The notes beneath the pieces are model-generated. The model was not told the DNA's origin. It did no database searches and worked only from the letters and a program-made list of their open reading frames with translations. 64,000 nucleotides of DNA from the NCBI GenBank assembly GCA_019454045.1, contig SKCR01026814.1, positions 30,839 to 94,838 on the forward strand. Direction: 5' to 3'. Source of the DNA: Zanthoxylum bungeanum (Eukaryota > Streptophyta > Magnoliopsida > Sapindales > Rutaceae). Position 1 is the first letter of the stretch. Every line of letters starts with the position of its first letter. Shown here in pieces: positions 33,394 through 46,933 of this stretch. A program made the position numbers and the translations under genes.

Positions 33394-35486
33394 AATTAAA
33401 CTTAATATTTAATTATGATATTACATTTTATTTTAATCAAATAAATTTACTATTCATATTTTTTTACAGAAGCGTGAACTTTAAATGCAATTTCACAATT
33501 CAAATATTAACCAAATCATGCAAAACTTGTGCCTAAAATTAAGTTCAGGGTGTTAGAATTCCAACGAGCTTTTACACACCCAATTTCAAGTTCAAATAAG
33601 AGAGAACTAATCAAAACAAAAATGACGCGCTGATACCAATGTTGGGAAGCGGACGCAAGTGAGCAGCGAAAAATGAAGAAAAAAATTATGATGCCGGTAT
33701 CCCTTTGCCCAAGACCCATTTGTTTTGATTATTCTACAAGCCTATGCATGTTACTATATATTCTAAGCATAAAAACTCATAAAACATGCAAAGAACATAA
33801 ACCTAAACATGCTAACTATCATAAGAACTCTAATTAAAATAAAGAAAGAAAATGACTTACTTGAACCGAAGACTCCTCCAGTCATCCCTCCAATCTACAA
33901 GCTTTTCTCGAACTCAGCAAGCTCTTCCACATTCCAAAAATCCACCCAAGTGTGTGGCATCCAAATGTGCACACATCAAAGCCAAAACTCAACGACAAGA
34001 CTACGCCTTGAGTGCACGGGTATTTTGCCATTGGTGCTAGCCTAGGCAAATACCTCAAAACGTTTAACTCGAGGTTCCTCTAGTCAATTAGACTTAAGGA
34101 TCCTCAAAATCACTCTTAAACTTTAGAGTTGCTCACTTATATAAACCCAAGATATGAAAGGTTTGGTGTAAAAATTTGTAAAGAATTCTTTGGGTTTATA
34201 TAGGTGCTCCAAAGACAACAAAATTAATTAACAATCCGATGTGAGATAAATGCTAATTTAATCTTAGCCATTGGATCTTAATTTAGTGGTTTAATGAGAT
34301 TATAAACTAATAAGAGTTTGGGCCGAATTGGAATTCAAAATAAATAACAAATATAAAAAAATTTATTATTCATATTACTATTCACATTACTATTCACGTT
34401 TTTATTTATTTATTCCAATTCCCAAAGTTCCCCTATCATCATTCACCAATCCCTAAGCCACTATGGAACCTCATAAATGATCTGTTTAATTGTTAAACAC
34501 ATTGAATCATTTATGAACAATTCCTACAGCAAGCATATATGCTGTTAAATTTGTATTGTGCACTGTTAACCATTGATTTTGACTTTGTTATGTGTGACCT
34601 TTTGGGTTCCCCTCAAATTGGACATGAAATGAATCGTGATAATTTAATCGAACATAAATTATCCTCCGATCAAATGGTCGTTCGATTTCAATGACCAAGG
34701 TTGACATATAGCAACATGCCAAGGCCCCCAAATGAGAATGAAAGATATATACCCATTATGTATGTGATTTACATATGATACGGTCCCTCGCCTCACTATA
34801 TCCCCACCGTTTGACCTAGGGTATGGAAATTATCTACCCATATAGTCAAATGTATTATGTTGATAGTGTCATGAATCGTGCTAACCCAAGAATCTCACAT
34901 GATTCTTCTGATATGGCCACAGTCTCAAGCACTGATCACACATATCAACCCGCGAACTGGAATACTACTCTTATAAGAAAATATTATACGAAAGAGTGGT
35001 GATTCTCTGTTGTATCTTTACAAACTTCATGAGTTTCAATAAATGACCCAATCATACCCTTATGACCGGATCTTTTGAACTGGGGAAGCAGAATGTCAAA
35101 GTTATTTGATCCACACATAAGATTGTAAAGACCTCAAGTCTAAGCACTGGTCATACAATTGATACGTGAAAGTTCACACAGGCACATGGGATAAACACTC
35201 AATGTGAAAACTTTCGGCTGTCAGTTCGATGGACCCGAGCAACTCATGTATCCATATGATACACCAAGCGGACAGATCTCTGCTAGTAGTCTATGAGATC
35301 AGCTACCCCATTTAACGGCGGATCATATCATCATGCTAGTCTCTCCATTTTGTGAATGCCCAGATTATTCACAAAACTATTACTAGGAACGTTTAAGAGT
35401 AATGATTCTCATAAGGCGTGGAAGCCATCATCTTATTACTCCAAGGGCTTTATTACAGTGTTTGATAATTCATATAATTTATGTAA
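33394..35486 (-). mobile_element. Fragment J: LTR and leader of another copia-like element
   Basis: On the minus strand TGGTATCAGCGC (33638-33627) resembles an initiator-Met primer site next to an LTR whose + strand end is TGTTGGGAAGC at 33640. The LTR body runs 33640-35486, is cut by element B, and seems to continue at 58429 to about 58490. Interior beyond the primer site is only about 235 bp (33394-33628). No gene. The 33809-34045 frame is a shadow. Confidence 0.6.
35482..35486. repeat. Target-site duplication of element B, left copy
   Basis: TGTAA here is identical to TGTAA at 58424-58428, on the far side of the complete B structure. Confidence 0.93.
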
Positions 35487-36925
35487 TGTTGGTTTCTAAT
35501 TAGGTCCCAAGATCATGAAATCAAGCACAAAATTTGCATGAATACACAAAGGAGTAAGGCGGAATACATACTCACATTGATGGGTTTGATGCTACGAAGA
35601 ACAAGCCATTTCTTCCTCCTTGTTGAAGCTCTGCAGTGGCCATATGGAGCAGTGGGCTGCTCCGTTTTGCTGATTTTTATCCCTCCAAAAACCGGCCATT
35701 GATGAACACCATGGAAGCTCCAAGCTTCAAGCTCCAAAATTGATTCCAAGCTCAAGAGTTCACTGCCCTATCACCTTAGGAAGACTCATGTGTGTGCTAG
35801 CACCTTATCTTCATCATTGCTTCTCATTTTTTTCGGTCAAACCAGAACAAGAACAAGAAGAAACGGCTCCAAAACCGTGAAGGAGAAGATGGAAAAGAGA
35901 AGGAGAAGAAATCGTGAAAGGAGGAGAGAGAATTAGTGAAAAAGAAAAAATGTAAAAAATGCTTTTATATTTTCCAAAATAATAAAGCCATATACCACTT
36001 TTTCAATTTTCCAAAAAGTCAAAAGCAAAAACATTAACGCTTTTCAACTACTACATCAATCAATCAAATCAAGTGACAACTTGTCATATCACTCAAAGTG
36101 ACATTTGATTTAACGCTTGATGTGACTTGCGATTTGACGCTTGATTTGACAACTTAACTATGTGACAATTGTGTCTGCCCCGTACGAAGCACATATCGGA
36201 TGTCTGGACAACTAGTCTCTATAATTGGATATACATGACCTAGTCATAATATCCCGATAGCTCGAGCATTTAAGAGAACGAGTTCTGTATCCTATGTGAC
36301 CATCATCTCCATATGACTGGAGTGATACTTCCGTCTTAACATCACACCCAACACACTACGATTCTCAATATACCCAGAATTGGCGTACACAGAACCGGTT
36401 AAAGCCCTGGACGACCTCAACCAAAGTATATTGATTGTCGTAAGTATTAGTGGTGCAAGTCTCAGGTTAAGAACAAATACACCTACCCTGATTGCAGACT
36501 CCCATACCAATGGGATTCCGCAAGGGTCTATCCAGAGCGAAGGTGTTTCTCGTACCATCGGTAAAACACAACCTCCTATCACACTTGCATGAGTATCATA
36601 TACCCAAATATATGAGAACTATGATGTTGTGCCCTCACAACGTGCACAAGTGTAATACTAGTCTTTTACGTATTTATCGATGTCCTTTCTCGATAATACT
36701 CTGACTATGGATATTTAATGATTTATCCTACGTGGACTGATACTGTCTCATATCATTCTCCATCCAGGAACAAATCATAGGGACCTCTCATCATTTATAT
36801 ATCTTGGTGATCTAATCACAAATGATAAGAGTGCAATCTCCTTTGTCACATAGTTAATTTGTACAACAACACCATGATCTGTACAAATAGTGACGCTATG
36901 GGTCATAATTGTCCAACAATCTCCC
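35487..36925 (-). repeat. Element B LTR (3' LTR in element orientation), internally deleted
   Basis: 1439 bp. Collinear with 56407-58423 but lacking the hairpin-array part (equivalent of about 57065-57720). It keeps about 50 bp with CTGCCCCGTACGAAGC that the other LTR lacks. The end GGTCATAATTGTCCAACA is shared with element A LTRs. Confidence 0.9.
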
Positions 36926-39500
36926 ACTTGGCCTATAGCCAGTCACTCGAGTCTCTGACACCCGAATTATGTATTGTTGGCTCAAATTGCTGAGAAATGT
37001 TTTCGTCAGCGGATTTTCATGATTATCGTCTGATGTGATTTATTCGATCATCACATCGCCGCGATGTATGATCCGAACGAATCAGATGATTATCAAAATA
37101 AGTATCTGGATCGTCGATGAGACCATTAATTCTTTAGCTTGTGCTGACGCTTAGCTCAGCTGCTAACAGAACTATATCTAATCTAATTAGATTTATTATC
37201 GACCCAAATGGCTTCTTTTGCTGCCTCAGTTGCAGCAATAACCCGCATCTGTTGTTTATTCGGTAACAGTATCTTGCTTGGAAGATTTCCAGCTCACTGT
37301 ACCGCTATACTATTGTATAGTACCTTTGTTACGACTTATAGTCGTTATCATAAAAGCCAAGCTTTCACCGATTATATTATGGGAATATCATTTCTTGGAA
37401 ATGATATATCATCATTACTCAGGACATTCACTGTCAGTGCGCTCCCACTAACCTCCATATATACACAAGAATTATTTTCGTTTTGAATTAAATCATAAAT
37501 TATTATGATTACATCAAAACGACAATTCCAAGAACCTAATGCGTGCTTCAATCCCAACATGGATCGAATAACCTGCAAACCCTGTTTGCTTGTTATGGTT
37601 CGACAAAACCGTCAGGATGTTGTAAACATCCTCCGAAAAGGTTTCCGTTAAGGAAAGCGGTTTTGGCATTCAGCTGCCACATTTCATAAATGAAACATGC
37701 AGCATCAGCAAGTATTATCCAAATGGATTTGCCATGGCAACAGGTAAAAGGTTTCGTCGTAATCAACACAATGTTGATAACTCTACCTTTTCGCTACAAG
37801 CCTAGCATAGTTCGTTGGTATGTTGCCATCCATGTATGTCTTCCTTGAAGACTTATATAGTACCAATAGGCACAATGCCTTGCGGTACATCAACTAGTGT
37901 CTAAACATAGTTGGTATACATGAAATCCACTTCGGACTTTATGGCATTTTGCCATAATAGGGAGTCGATACCTTGTATCACTTCCTCATACGTTGTCAGT
38001 TGGTATACCTCAATAAGATAGACATTTTTATGAGGTGAGATCAGAAACCCATACCCCAGGTTGTTTTCTGATTCTCTCCAACATACGCGGTTCTTGTGTA
38101 TACGAAGATTACTGGTAATAGTTTCATCCTTGATGAACTATTTATGTTCCATTAGGAATTCGGTGCCAGGAATAGTATTACTCCGATTTTCATCGAGTTT
38201 TACTATCCTCCAACTTACCACTGCATATCAGTATTCCTTTTCAGGGAAAACCGCATGGTGAGCAACAATCTAATTATTATCTTGTGAGGTGTATAAGTAC
38301 AATACTTTTGGTATCCCTAGGATAACCTACATTTGGCACTTATCCAATTTGGGTTTTAGTTTGGTATCATCCAAATATATATACCTAGCATACCAAAATC
38401 TAACAGGAATTTGAAACCCGGTTTCTTTTCCCGTTCGTATCTAATATGAGATCTGTCAAACAGATATTATGGAACCTTATTCAAAATACGTTCTTGCACT
38501 GGTTAAAGCTTATCCGTTGAAGGAAATTGTAGCTCAGAGTAACTTATGATTAACCTTATTATGTCTAACAAAATTCGGTCTCTCATTTCGGACACACCGT
38601 CAAACTGACGTGTTCCGGGAGGAGTCCTCATTGAAAGAATACTTTAATCTTTCAAGTATTTTAGAAACTTATTGCTTAAGTAATTTTCCATCACGGTCTT
38701 ACCGTGACAGTTTAATACTTTAGCCGATCTTTTTGTCTATTTCGTGTCGAAACTCTAAAAGTTTCCGATTTGTGTTCTTTAAAAGAAACACATAACCATA
38801 ACGCGATGCCACATCCGTAAAGGTCACGAAATATTCATATCCACATCTAACCTAGCTAGACATGGGCCCACTTGCTTCACTATGAACTATGGATAATAGA
38901 TCAGTGGCACTGGCACTTTTACCAATTAAATATTATTTTAGGCACTTTGCCCAATAAACTAGATTCGTAGACTTTATTTGAATAGAATCAAATCAGTCCT
39001 AGTACCCACTCTTCGAAAGTGTGGATATACGATTCTTGTTTAATTGTGTCCCTGACAACAATGCCACATATAAGTTTCAACCTGATCAAATCAGTTTGAG
39101 CTATTTATTTGTCATATTATATATTTCAGATATATTTATATTCAAAATATAAATGTTGTTATTCACATCTAATGTGTTTATCTCAATATCATCTTTATAT
39201 AATAAAATACTTTAGTGTTCTAGAATATAAAGGTATATCTGCAACGGATTATACGCGATATAGAGATAATGTTTCTAGTCAAACTAGTTACATTATAACA
39301 GTTTCTTAATTTACGTACATACCCTAGGATAGTTCCTAAACTTAGGTATATGTGGTTAAAACATCGACTTTTGTCCCGTTTTCAATTCGCAGATAAATCT
39401 CAATTGATGTCATTATCCTGCTCATAGTAGATTCTGAACATCAATACATATATTTTATGTACCACCCTAAGTATTTAAAATCTAATTTTAATACTAGCTG
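36926..39500 (-). pseudogene. Element B pol remnant, copy 1
   Basis: The purine tract CCAAGTGGGAGAT (36938-36926, minus) is followed by RNase H (about 37290-37200; VSWKSSKQDTV then a stop) and RT (37578-37372: RSMLGLKHALGSWN, IQNENNSCVYMEVSGSALTV). Integrase and pre-integrase traces lie at 38150-39100, equivalent to element A 21700-22740. The catalytic YxDD box has decayed to S-N-D-D, so this RT is dead. The frame is more degraded than in A. 37287 onwards is duplicated at 51123. Confidence 0.85.
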
Positions 39501-42500
39501 TGAACATAATTATGACAATCATATTTGAAGTCAGAGCCTTGCTCGTCTTCAATTCCTTCTTGGGATATGTCCTTTTATCTTCCTAGAAGATTATAATGAT
39601 TTTGCCTTTGCCCTTTTCAACATTCCAGTAGCCTTTGGCCAAGCCTCGGGTTTCTAGAATATCGAAGTAAGGTGCGCCTTGCGCTATTTGCCTAATTGCA
39701 AACTCTCCTTGAGATTAGTTATTAATTCTCCAAGAATTATTTATTGCAATTTTTACTTCTAAAATCTAATTTTAGATTTATAAAGATTCTTCAATTTCAG
39801 TATCATACTTTAAGAATCTAATCTTTAGTTCTGATAAAGAAATTAAGGAGTCTATATGACAAGTATTATGGATTAAGCACTAAAGTTATCATTACATGAA
39901 TATTCCAAATATCATGTTCCACTTATTTGCTTAACTTCGGACTTAGGCTTAATATATTATTTTATCAAATAAAATAACTATTTATTTTCCAGGATCATCC
40001 TGAAATTTTATTCCCAATTTGAAAATTAAACCATTTAAACACATTTTCCCCAGGATTATGTTTTAAATGTCAATCTTTCATTTTATATCTTGATTCTAAT
40101 AGTCCAACTATTTAATCAACGATTTGTGGTACTATGTATTATATTGATTATTATAGTCGAACTATACAATCAAAAATAAATTAAATCAATTAACCTCAAT
40201 TACATTGATTACTATAATCCAATTATAAAATCAACTGTAAATTGAAATTAATTAATTCAAATATATTGATTACTATAATACAATTATATAATCAACTATA
40301 ATACAGTCCAACTGTTAATTAAAACAACAATTTAAATATTAGTCCAACTAACATTTAATTCAACGGCGAAATAATTTGTGATTGAGCGGGTATGGCGAGT
40401 AATTGAACGAGTATTGTAAATTCAATTCTTGCCTCCCACTATTTTTCGGCGAGCCTCTAACCCTCTGTCGAGTACTCGGGAAACCGCGTTTCCTAGTGGG
40501 CTAGCTAGGATCCCGTTAAATATCACACAATCTTGACTTTGGCCAACAAATTGTATGATAATTAACTAGGTAGATCTCTAAGATCAATTGGATCCAATCC
40601 AATTCCTAGATCCGGTAGGGGGACGTCCAAGTCCGAAACATATATCTTATATATGCCAATACATCCAATGTATTACCTAACCTTTTTCCTCTAAATCAAC
40701 TAAGCCTTGGCTTTGGCACAACAAACTTAGTGATCCCAATCAAGCGCGACCCATTGACCATGGAAAGCTTCGTAATCAATGTCGATGGACAAGAAGTGGT
40801 CTTGACTTTGGCCAACAAACCACAACTTGGACAAGAAACTGATATGGAACAAAGCCTTCGTGATTCTAACACATCTTCGACAGACAAAGGCCTTGACTTT
40901 GGCCAACAAACCAATGTCGTCTCGGATCTTGAGTGAGAATCACTCAATAGAAGGAAAGGCGCTTAATATTGAGCGAGGGTTTTTCGCGTGCAAATTGGCA
41001 ACCAATTTATTATCTTTGTTAAGGTCTCATCATCATACACCCTTAAACATGCATTCTAAACACATAATAAAGCGCATATGAATTAAAATAATAATGATAT
41101 GCAGATGGATACTTTACATTGATCCTAGACCAAATCTTTCATTTTCTCTCTCCAGCTAGCACATGTATTACTTCTACCCGTTACACTACACTTCTAAAGA
41201 AACCTCATTTACATTGAGGGGAATAGGTGAGAAGAGAATACAAATAGTATAGAGGTGATAAGGTTGGACACGCATGTCCAATTAATAAATCCAATTTATT
41301 ACAATTTCCAAAATTGTCCCACCCGACTAATATCCATCTGATATACATTATTCATGCATCGCAACCATGTATTCATACAAGCATGTTATCAATCAATTTA
41401 ATCCAATTAATTAATCTGGTAATTAGTGATCATCCAATGTTCAAACAATGATTTGATTTTTGCTCGAGTCAAACTCGTTTTGCGAATAAGTACTTAAAGT
41501 ACGAATTCTTGAATTAAATTAAATTACATAATTAAATCCAATTTAATACGCATTTAATTCTAATTTACTATTTAATTCCAAATTAAATATTACACTTTTA
41601 TTAACGAACCTTTACGACTTAAATTCCAAATTTAATCGCAACGGGTCTCAAAGCCGGATTAACATCTAATGTTTATTTAATTAAAGTCCAATGGGATTTT
41701 AATTAATTTCTTTAAGGCGTGAACTTTTGGTCAACTCGGGTCAAACCCAATAACCAAAATCCAATCCGGGAGTTACCCCATAAGCCCAGAAATCAATCTT
41801 GGCCCATTAGGCCCAATTAAATAATTAAGGTCCATTAGGTCATAATTGGACTTTTTGGATGCGGTTTTGGGCCCAATTGGATCCAACCAAATTGGCCTAA
41901 ACCTAACTTGGTACAACCAAGCCCAAAAGCCTAATTACAACCTTTAAGGCCCAATTTCCAAAAACAAGCCCAATTAATTAATTTATAAAATTCCAAATTC
42001 CATAATTAATTAACCTAAGTGTAATACACAATTAATCACCTAATTAACATTTCTAAAACATCAATTAGCATAATTAATCATGCACTTTAACATCAAATAG
42101 TGTCCAACACAATTTATCAAAATCAAACCCATTTTACATGCTTCTTTATTCTCGGCAATTAAGGGTTTTTCCATCCGATTCGGTTTCAATCCAATTGAAT
42201 CAACAATCATCATTTCCCAAATCAATTCAACTCATCCAATGAATCAAAACCAATGAATTTCATGTTACTTGAATTCGGCCAAGCCTACTTTTAAAGGGAA
42301 AAATGTTCCAAATCAAAATTCAATCCAATTGAACTTCAAAACAACATTACCCTATTGTTTTAAGTCATCCAATGATCAAAAATCAAAAAATCACCAAGAA
42401 ATTAGGGTTCTTCAATTTCAGCCATGCCTCCAATTTTGGGGAAAATTTGATCCAACCAAATTTCTTGAAATTGATCATGCACAACATCAATTCAACCTCA

Positions 42501-42605
42501 TTCAAGCATACTTAATCAAACAATTCAACCAAATCATGCTCAAATCGAGTTTACCCAATTTTAACCCTAACTTTTTCATGCTTGATCAAAGCTCATAGAT
42601 ACAAT
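39501..42605 (-). other. Element B gag remnant and leader, copy 1
   Basis: 39560-40090 is a badly decayed gag, collinear with element A 23250-23880. The leader 40090-42605 is AT-rich and noncoding, with CTTGACTTTGGCCAACAA at 40801 and 40892 and variants at 40532 and 40706. The primer site at 42591-42604 is decayed. The 42269-42598 frame is a shadow of the leader. Confidence 0.75.
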
Positions 42606-42764
42606 TGTTGGTTTCTAATTAGGTCCCAAGATCATGAAATCAAGCACAAAATTCGCATGAATACACAAAGGAGTAAGGCGGAATACATACTTACATTGAT
42701 GGGTTTGATGCTACGAAGAACAAGCCACTTCTTCCTCCTTGTTGAAGCTCGGCAGTGGCCATAT
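42606..42764 (-). repeat. Element B 5' LTR stub
   Basis: The first 159 bp match 56407-56566, ending at GGCCATAT. Element E1 sequence follows immediately. Confidence 0.9.
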
Positions 42765-43246
42765 TGAGTCCTATGTCATTGAAGATGAGCAGCTAACTAA
42801 TGAGATCTCAGAGATGAACCTTTCAGCAGTTGTAACAGAAGCCAACTTGGTTGGAAACCCGAGAGAATGATGGGTAGACATTGGGGCTACTCGTCATATC
42901 TGTACTGATAGCAAAATGTTTTCCTCGTATCAGAAGGTCGATGGTGGCGATCATCTGACAATGTGAAACTCTTCTACCTCTAGAGTGGTTGGACAAGGCA
43001 CATTGGTTCTGAAGATGACATATGGGAAAAAGCTTACATTGAAGAATGTTTTGCATGTTCATGATATTCGGAAGAACTTGGTTTTGGGTTCACTCCTTAG
43101 CAAGAATGGTTTCAAGCTTTTATTTGTTTCTGATAAGTTTATTTAGGAAAATGATACCTCACTGAGGGCCTTTTCAAGTTCAATGTAATGACTGTCAATC
43201 GACATCGTGTTAATAATAAAGCTACAACTTTCGTAAAAACTGAACT
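42765..43246 (+). pseudogene. Element E1 protease region (copia)
   Basis: A + frame reads LVGNPRE, a stop, then WVDIGATRHICTDSKMFSSYQKVDGG and, after another stop, [15 protein letters not shown] and [11 protein letters not shown]. This is the aspartic protease and the following segment of a plant copia polyprotein. The active-site D-S/T-G is D-I-G. Two or more stops replace expected Trp/Gly codons. No gag or 5' LTR precedes it, because the sequence starts abruptly at the B LTR break. The pre-integrase and integrase core are missing: sequence jumps near 43240 to the end of the integrase. Confidence 0.88.
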
Positions 43247-43861
43247 TTGAAGGATATGATGAACGCCATGTTCACAAGTTCTGGTATATACCAGAACTTG
43301 TGGGGGGAAGCCTTGCTTTTTGCGAACTACGTTCTGAACAAGCTTCCCCACAGAATATTGGACAAGACACCATATGAGTTGTGGAAAGGTCACGTACCTT
43401 CCTATAAATACATCAAAGTGTGGGGGTGTCTTGCCAAAGTAATGGTTCCCAAACCTAAGAAGGTTAGAATTAGACCCAAAATTGTTGATTGTATATTCTT
43501 TGGATATGCTCGCAACAATAGTGCGTATCGATTCTTGGTACACAAGTCTGAGATTCCTGACATCAATCCGAATATGATAATTGAGTCAAGGGATGCGACA
43601 TTTTTTGAAGTGACATTTCCTTGTAAGGAAAAACAAAGAAGAGAGTCTCTCAAAAGAACTATTGATACTATCAAGGATAATGATCAGGTTAACCAAGAGT
43701 CGGATCAATATGGAAATGTTGAGGTAAATGAACCTAGACGTAGTAAAAGAGCTAGAATGTCTAAGTTATTTGGACCCGATTTTCTGACATACTTGTTAGA
43801 AAATGAGCCTCAAAGCTATAAGGAAGCAATGTCTTCGATAAAGGCACCTTTTTGGAAATAG
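43247..43861 (+). pseudogene. Element E1 integrase C-terminal region
   Basis: A 204-codon open stretch begins just after the deletion. It has LKDMMNAMFTSSGIYQNLWG-like sequence, then LPHRILDKTPYELWKGHVP, CLAKVMVPKPKKVRI and CIFFGYARNNSAYRFLVHKSE, the copia integrase end and linker to RT, and ends at SSIKAPFWK followed by a stop at an expected Trp/Glu region. The DDE core is absent, so it is inactive. It is close in sequence to E2 46870-47500. Confidence 0.9.
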
Positions 43862-44500
43862 GCTATCAATAGTGAGATTGATTCAATCATACAGAACCAT
43901 ACTTGGGAGTTGGTTGATCTTCCTCCATGTTGTAAGCCACTGGGCTACAAATGGATATTCAAACGGAAGATGAAACCGGATGGATCAATAGATAAGTACA
44001 AGGCAAAGCTTGTCAAAAAAGGTTATAGACAACAAGAAGGCCTTGATTACTTTGATAAATATTCACCAGTGACTCGTATCACATCAATAAGAATGCTCAT
44101 AGCCATAGCAGCTATATTTGGTATTGAAATACATCAAATTGATGTAAAGATGACATTCTTGAATGGTGAATTGGATGAAGAGATTTACATGGAACAATCA
44201 GAAGGGTTTAATGTTTCTGGACAAGAACAGAAGGTATGCAAACTTGTAAAACCCTTGTACGGATTAAAACAACCATTTAAGCAATGACATGAGAAATTTG
44301 ACAAAGAGATGTTGACAAGTTGGTTTAAAACCAATGAGTGTGATAAGTATGTGTACACCAAATCAACTCAAAAAGTATATGTCATTGTGTGTCTCTACGT
44401 AGACGATATGCTGATAATTGGTAGTAATCATGAACTGATTTAGTCTACCAAGAAAATGTTATCCAGCAAATTTGATATGAAAGATTTAGGAGTAGCTGAC
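43862..44500 (+). pseudogene. Element E1 reverse transcriptase
   Basis: Frame 43910-44287 carries GYKWIFKRKMKPDGSIDKYK, GLDYFDKYSPVTRITSIRML, IHQIDVKMTFLNGELDEEIY and KVCKLVKPLYGLKQ. The catalytic box YVDD is intact at 44396-44407. Stops occur at 44285-44287 (expected Trp) and near 44441. About 150 bp present in E2 (48125-48270) are deleted near 44500, removing part of the RT after the palm. Confidence 0.92.
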
Positions 44501-45216
44501 CTAACTCTTCATCAATCAAATAATATTGGCTTAAGCGTATCGCAATTAGAGTATTCGAGGATCATCGGAAGTCTGATATATCTCACGAATTGCACACGAC
44601 CTGATATCGCTCAAGCTATAAACAGGCTTAGCAGATATACGAGTAATCTATGACATAACCACTAGAAAGCCATAGTAATAATTTTGAGGTATCTGAGAGA
44701 AACTTCAAAATATGCGATGCATTATGCGAGATATCATACTGTTCTAGAGGGATACAGTGATGCTAAATAGATATCTGATACAATAGATTCCAAATCTACG
44801 AGTGGATTTGTTTTCACACTTGGTAGTGCAGTCGTGTCATGGAAATCCTCGAGGCAAACATGTATTGCCAGGTCTACTATAGAATCAAAGTTCATAGCAT
44901 TAGACAAAACAGCGGAAGAAGTAGAATGGCTTCGAAACTTATTGACGGATATTCCAAGTTGGCCCAAACCGGTGCCATAAGTATTTATTGTGATAGTCAA
45001 TTGACTATTGGGAGAGCCCAAAATACAATGTTTAATGGTAAGTCTCGACACATACGTCGGAGAGATAATACCATACGTCAAATGCTCACAAGTGGCATAA
45101 TATCGATCAATTATGTCAAGTCGAAGGAAAACCTAGCGGATCCACTTACTAAAGGTTTACATAGAGAGCAAGTTGAGAAGTCATCAAGGGGAATGGGCTT
45201 AAAGCCTATCAATTAA
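44501..45216 (+). pseudogene. Element E1 RNase H
   Basis: Contains [36 protein letters not shown], then, after stops, the RNase H segment with [18 protein letters not shown] and a C-terminal KSKENLADPLTKGLHREQVE up to a stop at 45214-45216. Several stops and frame changes lie at 44650-44840. Confidence 0.88.
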
Positions 45217-45792
45217 GAATTATCACTGTGGAAACCCAACCTAGCTAACTGGAGATCCAAAAATCTAGGTTTAAAAGGGACAACTGAAACTTTATGCAAT
45301 TCAAAACAAGCACTATAGAGTTTTGTACTTTTTCCCATTCCGATAATGACGCAGAGTGCTGTCTGTCAACGTTAGGATAAACTAAGGCTTTTAATGATCA
45401 CTATATTATGAGATGAGTCCTAATGGGGGTAAAGACAGATTACCTCTTCGTAGTAGATCACTTATTTCAAATAAGTAATGAGGCCGCTTCCATGGGATTT
45501 TACAGGCTGATTTCCCTAAAGTGCTTGATGAATCCAGGACCGCTGTTCATGGACGAAATGAACACAACCGTAGAATGGGAAATGGTTGATGTAAAACGTG
45601 GTGTGTTGGCAATTGTCTTGGTTTACACCAACGGCAGAACAGTTTAAGACTATGGGTCATTGGTTTGCCAAGTAAATATGATTGTGATTCACTAGGAAAG
45701 GTTCAAGGGGAAAGCTACCTATTTCGATGCAGCTCTAGTTCATGGAAACTCTCTCAAGTCTCTGCATGAATATTTGAAGAATTGAAGGGGAT
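45217..45792 (+). other. Element E1 region between pol and LTR
   Basis: Noncoding, collinear with 48980-49554 of E2. It ends with GAATTGAAGGGGAT, the purine tract before the LTR. Confidence 0.8.
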
Positions 45793-46396
45793 TGTTGTAA
45801 ATTCTTCAAATATTATGTTTGGATGGAGGAATGACATGTCCCTTGGATGGTACCCCATAGGAAAGGTACACACATGTAGGGACATGTCCTCCAATTTAGA
45901 AGAACATACTCCTAGGCTCCAAGTGGTGCATGGGAGGGGTATAACCCTTTGGAGGGTTACACCCCAATTCAAAGGGTGCCCTTAAGGCACCATTCCATGC
46001 CTTTATAAGGAAGCCTTCATGTTCATTCTAGGGGATCTGATTCTGTCTAAATTTTATGTCTCATATTGTTGTTTTAGAGTCAGAGAGAGTTACTCCATAA
46101 TCCAAGTTCAAGATCTTCTTAAGGAGTTCCTCTTGAAAAAGAGGAATCCAAGTTATCCTGGGAGGACATTAGCCACAAAACTCGTAGAGCACCAAGACGG
46201 GGCTAATAAGTTCTTAAAGATAGAGATATATCTCGACTTGAACTGCACGTTTTGTCATTTACAAGGTTTTATCTTTATGTTCCAAGTTTTAGGGTTTATG
46301 TCTAAGTTGGCATAGTTTGGTTTTAAGTTTGTTTTTCTGGTTTTGATTTGTTTGGATGCATGTTAGTTTTCATTTAATGACATCATATAACCAACA
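45793..46396 (+). repeat. E-family LTR shared between E1 and E2
   Basis: TGTTGTAAATTC to ATAACCAACA, 604 bp, the same length as 49555-50158. It follows E1 interior and is directly followed by E2 pre-integrase coding sequence, with no primer site, gag or protease. Confidence 0.88.
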
Positions 46397-46928
46397 GTTA
46401 GGATATGTTAATTATGATACAATGCGTAAATTAATTAACATTGACCTTATAACTAAATTTATAATTGATAACCAAGATAAATGTGAGGCATATGTTGAAG
46501 CAAAAATGCATATAGCATCATTTCATTCCATAGAACAAAGTTCTGATCCCTTGGAACTTGTACACTCTGATGTGTGTGATATGAATGTTATGCAAACAAG
46601 AGGCGGTAAAAAGTACTTTGTCACTTTTATCGATGATAGCACAAGATTCTATTATGTGTATTTACTGAGGAGCAATGGTGAAGCTATTGAGAGCTTTATC
46701 TATTATAAAAACGAAGTTGAAAATCAAATTGGCAAGAAAATCAAAAGAATCATGAGTGATAGAGGTGGTGAATATGTGTCACCATTTGGTGAATATTGTT
46801 CAAATCGTGGAATTATCCACGAAACTATTGCTACTTATTCGCCTCAACAAAACAGGATTGCTGAGCCTAAAAACCGAACGTTGATGGAAATGATGAACGC
46901 CATATTGACAAGCTCTGGTTTACCCTAG
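46397..46928 (+). pseudogene. Element E2 pre-integrase and integrase core
   Basis: Opens directly with LGYVNYDTMRKLINIDLI and CEAYVEAKM (GAG pre-integrase). The DDE integrase core follows: the first Asp in LVHSDVCD, the second in IMSDRGGEYVSPFGEYC, and the Glu in the IAEPKNRTLMEMMN motif. All three acidic positions are kept. It ends at a stop (46926-46928) where Gln is expected. The next segment is in another frame because a G run is one base shorter than in E1 (about 46935). Confidence 0.92.
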
Positions 46929-46933
46929 AACTT